Origin: Bagarius yarrelli
Lineage: Eukaryota; Chordata; Actinopteri; Siluriformes; Sisoridae
Assembly: GCA_005784505.1 (NCBI GenBank)
Contig: VCAZ01000190.1
Coordinates: forward strand, 93,501 to 157,500
Direction: 5' to 3'
Length of the DNA stretch: 64,000 bases
The notes under the pieces are model-generated. The model searched no databases. It was not told the origin of the DNA and saw only the letters and a list, made by a program, of their open reading frames with translations. Below, piece after piece: positions 53,577 through 64,000 of the stretch (within the stretch, counting starts at the first letter, position 1; each line of letters opens with the position of its first letter). The translations under genes and the position numbers were made by a program.

Positions 53577-56500
53577 AATATCAACATTTAATTAATTAAA
53601 TTAAATGTGTTTTCTCAATTGTTTCATTGATGTGTTCTTCTCTGCTCTGTTCTTGATGTGTTGTGAACCTGCCCCCAGGCCCTCACACACACTCCCCTGT
53701 GTTAACCGCCACACTGAGTAGGGGGGGACATGGTAAATGCCAGCGGAGTTCCCCCCGGGGTTGGCGTATGGTACTGCCCAGCACTCCGAATCTTAAAGGT
53801 GGGGAATTTGCTCAGGTATGGCGTTGACCACCAGCCCCACCAAGCCCTGCCTGATCATTCCACCTTCACATTTCACCATAAACATAGCGAGTTAGATCAT
53901 TGCCATCACTTAACACTGTATTTCATAGATGATCTGTGTAGCAGTTAATTACTTTCTGTTAAATTTGTATGATTATTGTACATTAAGGGCCAGCTAGGAT
54001 TACAGCTGTATTTTTAATGAATATAAATATTAGTACGTACCATTTTGTACCAACACACCATAATAATTCCCCATCATGGAACTGAGAATGAAGTATGCTG
54101 GTGGCGGCATCATGGTCGCTTTAATGACCAATGCACTGTTTAGGATTATTATTATGGATCTACATGAAATATTGCATTGACACTGAAGCAGCTGGGCAAT
54201 TTTACCCATACCATTGAATGCGAAAGAGTTGCCTAAGCATAAACCTTGTTGCCAACTACATACCGTAGCACTCAGGGTTTGATTATAAAGGTTATAATAC
54301 CCAGTGTTAATTCAGGGCTGGACATACATTTGCCACCAGCAATTCTTTATTATTTTATTAACTTTATTATTACTTTATTGTAGGTTGTTATCATTGAACA
54401 CCTCATGCATCATGGACCCACCATCAAGAGTGGACTTTTGAAATTAATTAATTGCAAGGATAATGGATTATGAAGTTATGTTGTAACACATGTATGACAT
54501 TTCATGTGTCTGCTCCAGCTATACATGGCTCACCTTATTAAGGCCTTTATTAACTCTTTATTCATTTTATTGTTACGTCTCTGCATTTTATTAGAATGAT
54601 AAAGTACCCTTTTGTTCCTCTCTGTGATGCTCATTGAACCCGCAGCCCAGTGTCATGATAGTTTTCTTTAAGGCAGATGTATTAGTGTAAATATTTATCT
54701 GAAGCCTCTTCTCTCTATTAATATTTCATGGAGCTGTGTGCATGATCCAGTGGAGAACGCTAGTGCACTTTTTCTGAGCCAGCAGGTTTCCTACATTCAG
54801 TGTCTGGAATTCAGGGATAGCGATAAAAAGAAGAGGTAGAACTTTTGCAAAGTAATAGAACTAGAAAAATTGGAAGTTCAGGTCTAGGTTAGCTTTACTC
54901 ATGGCACATTTTTAAGTTTGAGTTTCTTTTCATCTGCAAACCACAACCATGTATCTGATGACCCTCCTACTCTCCATATGACTCTCCATATGACTGTTTT
55001 ATGTAGAAATGCAGACAGACGGTAATTTCATATCTGATTCTTTTGGTTAGATATAAACGCACAGGCACGCAAACTTCAGCGGCATCGCGCTAAAGGAACC
55101 ATGACCCTGCAACACGGCCAGTCCTTCTACCGCAGTCTCAGCGAGACCAGTCTTAATCTGGTGGGCGTGACTGGGGACGAATCGAAGCGTTACTCTACTT
55201 TGCCTGGATCAGGACGCGCTCGCTCAGACGGGCGCAAAGATGGGGGCGGAGTCAAGCATTCCCTGTATCAGTCACCTCACTTGCTGCTACTGCAGGGGTA
55301 TAACAGACAAGTGAGTAAAAACTCCTTAATGAATCATTTAATATAGAATCGCTAACCAGACTTTGTGTTTATCTTCATTCGTGCTAACAGGACTGCCTGG
55401 TTTACCTGCTGAACAAAGAACAGCACACCGTGGGCCAGGAGACGGCCAGCACACGGCCAAACATCTGTCTGTCATCTCCGGACATCCTCCCACTCCACTG
55501 CCGCATACGGCGCCGGCGCTCATCTTCCTCATCCTCTTCATCCTCCTCTTCTTCCTCCTCTTCCTTGGACCATCGACTGATACTGGAACCAGTCAGCCAC
55601 GGCACCGTTCTGATCAACTTCACTCGTATTGAGCGCCCAACTCCGCTTCGTCATGGCGACCTGCTGTCATTTGGCGTCCATTACATCTTTCTATATCGAG
55701 ACCCACTGAGCGCCAAACCTCTACCCGGCCATACTCTGACCCGCCTTTGCGCCCTCGGCGCCATAAACAGGGATGCGTGTCCGACATGTGGTGCTGCCCC
55801 ACGAGAACCGGGTGGATTTCACCAAAGCTCAAAGAATGCAAAGGCGCTAAAGAAGAGGAAGCTGGCGCTGGAGTTTGAACCAGTCCAGGAGGATGCGTTA
55901 GTGAACCGTGTGCTGACACTGATCGAGCCCAGCGGCGATGATCACAAGCTCACGCCTGCTTATTTACTTTGTCTGTGCATCCAGCACTCAGCTTTTTCAT
56001 TCTCACCCGGCAGCTTCGGCAAACTGCTCCTCAAAATTGCTAAGAGGATCCAGAGCATCACATGGGTTTGTCTTTTATCTTCATTTCAGTTTTAAATAAT
56101 AATAATGTTTATTTATAGAACACATTCAAACACAACTGAGGTTAAACCAAAGTGGTTTACAAGAGTGGTTTAAAACACAAAGATTAAAATAAAAGAGTAA
56201 AATATAAACAGACAGGATCAAGAAGGTACCGCAGAAAAAACAGGATAGCTTAGTAGTACTGTAAGCCAGGGTGAAAAAAAAAGTCTTAAGAGTAGCTTTA
56301 AAACTGCCCTATAGAGAGGGAGGCTATTTCAGAGTTTCAGACCAGCGGTAGCGAAGGTGTGATTACCACAATTAACTCTGGGAACTATGAGTAGCCCAAA
56401 GTCACATGAGCTCAAATTTCGAGAAGGGGACACGAAAGCAGTACATCAGTTAGATATTAAGAAGGTTATTGAGGGTTTGACAGACTTTAAAATCAATTTT

Positions 56501-59500
56501 TAAATTTTTTTTTAAGCAGGCTAGCAGCTGAATTCTGAACAATTTAGGACAAAAGCTGAAAAAAAAATGAAAATTAGATTAGATTTGATTAGATACAACT
56601 TTATTGTCATTGCACATAGTTACAAGGCAACGAAATGCATTTAGCATCTAACCAGAAGCGCAAAGTAGCACTGCAGAATAAACATCTGTACAGTTATAGA
56701 AATAGTGGATATAAAAAAGAGCTATTTATGAATATACAGAATATAAATAATTTTAGAGATGGTAATGTGCAGGAAAATCTGAGTGATTGTCCAGGATAAG
56801 CGTAAATTTACATATAATATATAGAAATATACAAAAATCTCTATGAATGTACAGCTTGATCGAATATACAGAAACTCTCTCTATATATAAATACACGCTA
56901 TGAGAATTAGTATAAATGAATGAATTTGCAGCTGGATGAATATGCAGAGAGTTTACATATACCTATATAAATATATAGATTATTATTATACAGTCTATAT
57001 ACAGATTATACAGATGAATGCACAGAGGATGTACAGGGATATCTTACAACCCCCCCCCCCCCCCCCCCCCCCCCCCACCAAAAAAAATACAGTGAATTAC
57101 AGTCATCAAGCTGTGAGTTTTATGAAGACAAAAAACACAGTTCTAGAGTTTTTTTCTGAGACGCTGTGTATTATATAAAGTCAGGAAGCCAAAGACTGAA
57201 TGAGAGATGAAGAGAGAATTAGTTATTTTGCTGTAGAAGCCAAATGAAGCAGGTACATGGATTATATGTTATATACAAAAAAAGTGGAATAGTTTATGTT
57301 CCACTTATCTACATTTTGACCAGAAACAAACAGATTAACACAATTTGATGCCATGGTTGGTTGCATTGCTGAATTTTTCGTCAATTGGACTTTTCTCACA
57401 AATTTATAACCATATGGTAGTTAAAAATGTGGGTTTTTTTGGCCAGATCGAGAATTTTATACAATAGACAATCCGACTGGTGATCCAGATTGAATATTAT
57501 GGTAGTTAAAATGCACATTGACCTAAATAAACTCTGAGGTTAATCCTACTTAAGCAAATTCATATCCAAATTGTCATTAAATATTTAAAAAGTTGCCATT
57601 TTGACCCGATTTGATCATTTTTGCTTATAAAAACATGACATTTTGCGCCACTTTATTTAACAGAATTAAATACACAACACAAAGGACAATGAGCGGCGGT
57701 TCAGAGGGGACGGATTCTCCTGAAGGTCAGAAAGGTTCCTGAATCGGCGCCTCCTCTTTGTTCCCCATCGACGTAACATTTACCTTTACCGCCAGTCAGC
57801 ACGACTGAAAGAGCGCGGGAGGAAGGGTGTCATGTAATTTAGGGAATTGAGCCACCGCCTGTGAAAGCATGGCCAAGCATTTAATGACTGCTGAAAGCCC
57901 ACCCCCTAAACTGATTAATTATTCAAATCTAATTACAGAAGCTCAGTTTCATTCAGGCTGAATATGAAGAGAGGAGACATGCAAATAAAACAGCCAGAGA
58001 AATAAAGAGAGGGGGGGGGGTTATTCCTCCCTTGTGAAACTATTCAAAATTTAATGACACTAATTGTCATGTGTGTGTGTTTCTGTGTGTGTGTCACAGG
58101 AGAAGACAAAGGAATTGGCACAGAAGCAAGCTCAGCAGTGGGTATCATTTTTCACCTTGTGTGAGTGTGTGTGTGTGTGTTTTTGTGTTTTTTATTGCCT
58201 TGTGTTTCTATTTAAACCTTCATTTAAACCTTCTCTCTGTATCCTATTATTTGCTTATTAACTTATGTTTACACTAATTGTGTGTGTGTGTGTGTGTGTG
58301 TGTTTGTGTTTGTGTTTGTGTGTGTGTGTGATCCTTTAGTCAGGATCCAGCCTCCCTGTCACTGCTTAGTATCTCTGACCTTGTGCCGGATCTTCAGGTC
58401 ATTTTCTTTTGGATGGCAAACGCCATCGAGATCCTGTACTTCATTCAGCAGAAATCGCCTACGTACATGCAAAACATCGAAATGATGGATAGTAAAGGTA
58501 CACACACACACACACACACAAATTACACAACCCAGATGACTTTCATCTGTCATTCAGTAGCTTTCTAAGAAATTAAAGAATCAATAATCAATAAAATCTA
58601 TCAAACTCCATCAGTCCGAAATCTGTTTTTCTCTTACGGGATAATTATGTACTCTCACTCACTCACTCTCCCTCTCTCTCTTGCTCACTTACGCTCTCTC
58701 TCGTTCATTCTCTCTCTCTTTGTCTCTCTCTTTTTCTTTCTCTAACACACTCTTTCTCTCACTCACTTACTCACTCACTCACTCACTCACTCTCTCTCTC
58801 TCTCTTTTTCAGCCGGGTCTAAAGAGTCGCTCCTCTCAGCAACAATCTCGGCCAGTGAGGAGGTGATGAGTATTCTAGAGGAAGTGATCATGTACACGTT
58901 TCAGCAGTGTGTCTACTACATTACAAAGGTAAAAAAAAAAACAACGTAATGAAGGTTGCCAGGTTAATATCATTCCAAATTACCAAATTAAAGTTGTTCT
59001 TGCACCTAGTGGTCAAATGTAGTAACTACAACAAGATGTTATAGAGGCTTATTAGGGCAGGAATTATGCTCAGGGTAGAAGTGGTAACATGGTTGCCAGG
59101 CTTGTGGTTTTTTACACCAAATAGAGCTCTTTAAAATATAACGCACACAACAAGATCTTATTCAATAGCAATACGAATACATTTCTGCAAACAAAGCCAT
59201 CTTTCTCATCATCCTTTCATTCTTTTCCTCCACTGTCTCATATTGTGTTCTGATTTGTCAGTCAGTGCGTCAGTGTCTTGTGTTTTTGTACGTTTTTTCC
59301 CCAGTCATTGTACGTGGTGTTGCCAGCCTTGCTGGACTGCGGCCCATTGGGAGGCCAGGCATCATCGGAGACATGCCGACGTGGGACCGGTGCCCGGACA
59401 TGCGCCTGCAGTGTGTGTGTCATGCCCAAGGCTGTGCGTCAGACTCTGTGTGTTTTTCAGACCACAGCTGATCTCATGCAGCAGTATCAGGTCCATGCCG

Positions 59501-62500
59501 AGATCCAGAGCCAGATGTTCGCCTACCTGTTCTTCTTCACTAATGCCTCGCTCTTCAATCTTCTCATCGATAAAGGTGCAGGATATATGTATGGATGGGT
59601 GGATAGATAAATGGATGGAATGATGAATGGATGGATGAATGGATGGAAAGACAGATGGATAGCTGGATGGTTTTATGAATAGATGGGTGGATGGATGGAT
59701 AGACGGATAGATAGGTAAATAGATGGATAGATGGATAGATTGTTAGAAGGTTTGATGGATAGATGATTGAATAAATTGGGAGGATTTATGGATGGATGGA
59801 CAGATGGATAGATGGATAAATAGGTGGATGGATAGATAGATGGATGAACAGATAAATAGATAGGTGGGTGGATGGGTGGATAGATAAATTGATGGAATGA
59901 TGAATAGATGGATGAAAAGACAGATGGATAGCTGAATGGTTTTATGAATAGATAAGTGGATGGACGGATAAATGGATAGACGAATAGATAGGTGAATAGA
60001 TGGATGGATGGATGGATGGATGGATGGATAGATAGATTATTAGAAGGTGGATGAATAATTTATGGATGGATGGACAGATGGATAGATGGATAAATAGGTG
60101 GATGGATAGATAAATGGATGAACAGATAGATAGATGGATGGATGGATGGATAGATAGATGTATGAACAGATAAATAGATAGATGGGTGGATGGATAGATG
60201 GATGGATGGATGGATGGATGGATGGATTGCAGGACAGCCGGACAAATGGATGGGCAGATCAATGGATGGAGTCATATTAATTAGATGACAGAAAGATTGC
60301 AGCTTTTTTTTTTTGTTAATTTTGTATCTTACAGTACATCAGTTTCTCGCTAACGCTACCCACAAACACACACTGGTGCTTGCTAGGCCATATTCACTCT
60401 ATCATATGTCTTCATTAAGCAGGAAGACAACAGCTGCTCCAGTGGTAATAAAAAAAGAGAGGGAACAAGAGCAATTGGGCAGGGACCATGAAGGTGAAAG
60501 GGACAGACAGGATCGAAACGGTGAAGTGGACATACGGGATGGAATGGAGACTGATGAGCTGCAGCGGGGGTTTAACATGACCCCTAGTGTCTGGTTCCTC
60601 AGCATGCTAAACTGATTTGAAAAAGAGTGGAGTTTTTGGGGAACTTATTTTTAAACAAACAGGCTGTGTCTGAAGTCACATTCACTCTCACTGATTCAAG
60701 CTTGTATATAGATCTGCGCTCGGGACGTGGACTCAGCAGAATATTTAATTGGACTGAGTCAAATACTGCACTGAGCTGATAACATGAGAAACGTGACAGT
60801 TTCAAAAATGTTGACACACAAAAGTCTCTGGCGTTCTGATGCTATGGTGGCAGATCTTCAGGAGGAAATGCCCTGATGATGAAATAGATCAGAAAATCAT
60901 CTCAAAATGCAGGAATGTTAATGTGGATGGACCAAACCCGTAAACTACCACAACAGGTGTCATTCTTCTCATTTAAGAATCGGACCGTGAGATTTGTGGG
61001 GGTTTTTATGATTATTAAGAGGTTTTGGAGTAAGTGAGAGCAGACGTATTAGGGGATTGGGTTGGGACGGACAGAACTCAAGCCAGGAATGCACCCAAAG
61101 AACTTATGGGTAAAGCTTTGGCAGATAACCAGAATGATATTTCCCTGATCTATAAATTTTGATCTGTCCGGTTTCATTATGGTGGGTCAGGGAAGAGTGA
61201 AAGAGAGAAAGTGGAAGCCAGCGAAGTACAACAGGATTTATGTCTAGAACAAGAGTATGAAAATGCTAAAACCATGACTACAGTTAAGCTTGCTACCCTC
61301 TGCTTTTGGAGGATCTACATTAGATTAATATTCACCTCCTGGACCTGATAGTTTTGGACCAGGTTGTAGGACCATCCATCCATTCACCTATTTATCTGTT
61401 CATCCATCCATTTATTTATTCATTATCTATCTGATTATCCATCCATCCATCCATCCATCCATCCATCCATCCATCCATCCAGCCATGCCTTCCATCCATC
61501 CATCCATTCATCTGCTTGTTCGCCAAATTATTTATCCATTTATCCATCAAACCTTCCATCAGTCTTTCCTTCCATCTATTCACCTATCTATCTATCCACC
61601 CCTTCACCTATTTATCCGTCCATCCATTCATCTGTCCCTCCACGTATTTATCCATACAATCGTCCATTTATCCATCTGTCTTTATATTCGTCCATACATC
61701 CATCCATCTATCCATCCATCAGTACATTTATCCTTTCATCCATTCATCCATCCATTCATCCAACAGAATAAAGGTGTTGGACCAGGTTTGATGGTTCTAG
61801 ATCAGGTTGGAGGAACTGGAAATAATTTAAAAAGCTTGACTAAACCCTTGACACTCAGATTGGTTGGTAAGGCAAAGAAGAACCCAATGTAAGATTGTAA
61901 AAAAAAAAAGGCAATTTGTGTAAATTTCCTACTAAAGAATTCCTCCACCAGATAGCGTGCTGTGTGGAATAACATCACTTATTTTCTATTTTAAAAGGGC
62001 AGCTGGGTGGCATGTGTGAGGGAATCATGAGGCCACTGGTTTTACAGACACCCATAATCCTCTTTAGGTCTTAATGTGTGTAAAGTGTGTAACAGACAGG
62101 TTGCCTAAATACTTATTATTACGGATATTTAGGGATTATTCTGTTGCTGTGCTCTGTGTTCAGGTGGACATTTTCCACTGTTTTTGTTATTCTGTGTGCG
62201 TGTGTAGGTCCCGTGAGAGGCTGGTTCCAGCGTTCCCAAGCTTTACAGATACAAGCATGCTTGCGGATGCTCCTCGACTGGGCGAAAGGTGCTGGACGGG
62301 CTCAGATCGCTCAGAAGTTTTTTGCCAAACTATGCAGCATGGTAACCATTCTCATCACTCCTGCGTCCCAGCTCTCGCAGGTCGGTAAAGTGTTATAAGT
62401 GCTTTAGCAATTTTATTACTCAGTTTTAGAAAAGCTTTTTTGTGCGTGTATATAGATGAGCTGGAAAGTTCTGCGAACAGAACATCCGTCTCTGAAACCC

Positions 62501-63055
62501 GTCCAGCTCCACAGAATCCTAACACAGTTCCAGGTGACTGGCGAGGTGGGTTCTGTTCCCATGTGGCAACCAAGCAGCGAAGATGAAGCTTACGTTTACA
62601 GAACAGGTAAAGTCAGTCGTTGGGTTCTTTTGCTTTGTTTTGATTTTTTGATGTAAGCCCACATAACATCACTTGTGAGCAAAATGTAAAAGACTGCCCC
62701 CTACTGACATGTAGAAAAGTTGATGAACTTACTTTTGACCAAAAGCAAAAAAAAAAAAAAAAAAAAAAAGAACACCAGGTGTATTTAAGGTGAAAAAATG
62801 ATGAATGCAAATGTTGTATAAATGTTGATAAAGTAGAACAAAGGATACAAACCACTGTTTGTGTGTGTTACAGTGGATCTGTTGGAGAGCTATGACAACC
62901 ACCCACCCATCGTGTTACCCAGCGCTGGCTTTAAGGTGGACCTGGAGAGCGAATGTGTGGATGACAGTATCTACAGACAGCTCCTGTATATCCGTCACTT
63001 TCTCTGGGGTCTCCGCACCAAGACCCATGGCAGCACAGACCGACAGGACCTTCAG
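47304..63055 (+). CDS. radil: RADIL, Ras-associating and dilute domain protein (3' end outside the window)
   Basis: RADIL is a Rap1 effector that promotes integrin-mediated adhesion; zebrafish radil is known for neural crest migration. Coding exons are 47304-47838, 55051-55310, 55391-56065, 58100-58137, 58340-58497, 58813-58928, 59305-59575, 62208-62380, 62456-62606 and 62874-63055, all in phase, for 853 residues (human about 1075). The start MFYG with KSRLKRQSR matches RADIL; the acceptor 47288-47289 precedes it. RA domain is about residues 61-160, an FHA-like domain about 255-375, and the DIL region from about 435 to the end of the window (DLVPDLQVIFFWMANAIEIL, EEVIMYTFQQCVYYITK, FLWGLRTK). 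The PDZ-encoding exons lie further right. An in-frame run of 15 Ser codons interrupts the FHA-like domain. Confidence 0.93.
48031..48212 (+). mobile_element. tRNA-derived SINE, family A (diverged)
   Basis: GGTAGCTGAGTGGTTACTGC, TACTGGGCCCTTGAGCAAGG and TCGGTATCTGCTAAATGCTG place it in family A with many changes. Confidence 0.65.
48213..49370. other. radil intron 2 unique sequence
   Basis: No gene. The part 49010-49230 keeps several CpG and lacks repeats, so it may be a conserved non-coding element; a CA tract lies at 49270. Confidence 0.4.
49374..50190. mobile_element. Probable non-autonomous DNA transposon
   Basis: It starts CAGAGTTGGGTAGAGTAGCC and ends TTTATTACCCACATCTG, imperfect inverted ends. 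The interior has AAGTAAAAGTAAGATCAG and CTACTCAAGTAAATGTAATA, typical of a widespread teleost repeat. No transposase is present. Confidence 0.45.
50903..53452 (+). repeat. 27-bp satellite with an AP-1 site in each unit
   Basis: The unit is TACATTCAGTGACTCAG plus TCTATACTAA (27 bp), roughly 90 copies over 2.55 kb. Variants are TTCACTGACTCAG, ATACCAAT/ATACTAAT and occasional short or rearranged units (51290-51320, 51430-51470, 52330-52375, 52900-52935). Since 27 is nine codons, long open frames (VTQSILIHS or DSVYTNTFS repeats) run through it; they have no start context or splice support. Confidence 0.96.
53470..55050. other. radil intron 2, 3' part
   Basis: A (CA)n tract at 53540-53571, a GGGGGG-containing stretch at 53720-53760, then AT-rich DNA. 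No gene recognised. Confidence 0.5.
55391..56065 (+). CDS. radil: radil exon with FHA-like domain and serine run
   Basis: DCLVYLLNKEQHTVGQETAS, RPNICLSSPDILPLHCRIRR, then Ser x15 (55520-55564), LDHRLILEPVSHGTVLINFT and RHGDLLSFGVHYIFLYRDP form the FHA-like fold. GDDHKLTPAYLLCLCIQHSA begins the DIL region. The Ser codons mix TCA, TCT and TCC, so the run is an old coding microsatellite inside a loop. Confidence 0.9.
56105..57046 (-). mobile_element. Two adjoining interspersed repeats, LINE 3'-end-like
   Basis: 56105-56560 has AGAGGGAGGCTATTTCAGAG and CTGGGAACTATGAGTAGCCC; 56575-57046 begins AACTTTATTGTCATTGCACA TAG and AAGGCAACGAAATGCAT. I recall both as common teleost repeats in reverse orientation. 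The family assignment is weak. Confidence 0.4.
57050..57076 (+). repeat. Poly-C tract
   Basis: About 27 C in a row, a likely sequencing-difficult site. Confidence 0.95.
57690..57990. promoter_or_regulatory. Candidate conserved non-coding element
   Basis: Repeat-free, CpG-retaining sequence in a radil intron, with GATTAATTATTCAAATCTAA TTA, a pair of homeodomain-type sites. Function is inferred from composition only. Confidence 0.28.
59580..60235 (+). repeat. GGAT/GATA tetranucleotide array
   Basis: About 650 bp of GGAT, GATA and related units starting just after the donor at 59576. The complementary-strand frames of Ser-Ile-His-Pro are artefacts. Confidence 0.95.
60300..61365. other. radil intron between two tetranucleotide arrays
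   Basis: Unique-looking sequence. The 60313-60615 open frame has no recognised domain and no splice support. No gene called. Confidence 0.5.
61370..61770 (+). repeat. ATCC/ATCT tetranucleotide array
   Basis: About 400 bp of CATC-type units, the reverse complement of the array at 59580-60235 and in the same intron. Confidence 0.95.
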
Positions 63056-64000
63056 GTGGGTTTTCTTCAAGTTTCAAAGCTTCAGTGTTTATATTAAACA
63101 GGAAGAAGAGTTTACTCATCAACCTCCTTTTAAAATCACCTTAAGGCATATTTTTATGACCTGGCTGTGATTAAAAACCCTTGTAAATAGTATTTTCCTG
63201 CAGTTTCCTAAACTTTATGTGTCATAAACCAGTTGCACATCACGTCCATTCCTCTCCCAGACTTTGACCGGGTTTTTGCTTTAAAGGAACCAAAAGAGAA
63301 AAAAAAATAGTTTATTACTAATTGATACGTCATCATTATTAAACAGATGCTTTAGGATGTCCGTATTTAAGTGACCGTCTCAAGCTGTGGGTTTTACTAT
63401 ATTTAATCATATTTATTTTCTGTTACACAATTATTAATAAAACTATTATCTTCACAGAAACCACTAGCACGTCTGATTAATGAGCCTACGCAAACCCGAC
63501 AATAAGTATCAGTATTAAGCATGAAACATTCGGCTGTCGAACAGAGCCGATGCTGAAGTTATTTCTTTCTAGTCGGCTGTTTTTCGTGTCACAGACCAGT
63601 TAGACAGGAGACTGAGGAATCGGATTAAGGGATAAGCGCTGTAATGCACTGCCTGTCTGATAAAAGGATTGCAGGTAGCGTACGTGTGTGTACGTGTGTG
63701 TGTGTGTGTTCATCTCTTTGTCTGCAGTAGGGATAGCTCGATATCATAATTTTGGCTTCGGGACGATACCCAATTGGAAAACCTTGGTTTTAATACTAAA
63801 TCCATATTATAGGTGACAAATAACCGACTTTAAACCATAAGTGAAATTAAAACTGTTTTATAATTGTCATTTCCATTTCCATTATCTAGCAGATGCTTTC
63901 CTCCAGAGCGACATACAAAAGTGCTTCGAGTCTCATAATTGAACAGAACAGCTTAATAGCTGCCAGAGTAAAACTGTTGAAAGGTGCAGCATAGATAATA
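63056..64000. other. radil intron running off the window, with a SINE-tail fragment
   Basis: After the donor at 63056 there is AT-rich intron, a short TG tract near 63695, and at about 63885-63930 TAGCAGATGCTTTCCTCCAG AGCGACATAC, a reversed SINE/LINE tail. The next radil exon lies outside. Confidence 0.5.

Noticed and set aside
54080..54160. TATGCTGGTGGCGGCATCATG as a Tc1/mariner transposase remnant
   Set aside because: Only a short match; no transposase motifs or inverted ends nearby.
1..64000. CRISPR arrays, phage or bacterial defence genes
   Set aside because: The direct repeats found are satellites without spacers, and all real genes are spliced vertebrate genes.

Overview
The window is nuclear DNA of a ray-finned (teleost) fish. 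Genes are split into many short exons with GT-AG introns. Introns are packed with CA/GA/TA microsatellites, tetranucleotide arrays, tRNA-derived SINEs and broken LINE, DIRS and Ty3/Gypsy copies of the kind common in teleosts. No bacterial genes, operons or CRISPR arrays are visible. Every gene I can support lies on the + strand. I assembled exons by eye from splice sites, codon phase and remembered family sequences; no alignment was run.

Layout. (1) About 1-20.8 kb: the 3' part of caskin1, a CASK-binding neuronal scaffold. In order it encodes ankyrin repeats, an SH3 domain, the CASK-binding motif, two SAM domains, a proline-rich tail and the conserved C-terminal helix. Its first exons lie outside the window. 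One exon carries an apparent 1-base deletion and one intron appears to start with GC. (2) 23.1-29.3 kb: a compact interferon-induced protein 44-like GTPase gene (ifi44-like) with two ISRE cores and a TATA box upstream, and a decayed DIRS-type retrotransposon in its last intron. (3) 31.07-32.69 kb: a spliced gene with no conserved ORF, a pyrimidine-rich (5'TOP-like) start and two intronic C/D-box snoRNAs resembling SNORD60. I read it as the fish counterpart of the SNHG19 snoRNA host gene. (4) About 33-38.5 kb: mmd2 (PAQR10), a seven-helix PAQR membrane protein; its first coding exon is not securely found. (5) 44.4 kb to beyond the right edge: radil, with a CpG-rich untranslated first exon, then RA, FHA and DIL domains; the C-terminal part with the PDZ domain lies outside the window.

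Gene order looks like ancestral linkage. From memory, human CASKIN1 and SNHG19/SNORD60 are neighbours at 16p13.3, and MMD2 and RADIL are neighbours at 7p22.1. The ifi44-like gene looks like an immune gene inserted between caskin1 and the snoRNA host.

The most unusual features are repeat arrays. A 27-bp satellite of roughly 90 copies in a radil intron carries the AP-1 consensus TGACTCA in almost every unit. A 53-bp satellite of roughly 24 copies between mmd2 and radil carries the E-box CAGCTG. A degenerate array upstream of mmd2 repeats CACATCTGGAT. I found no convincing new multi-gene system.
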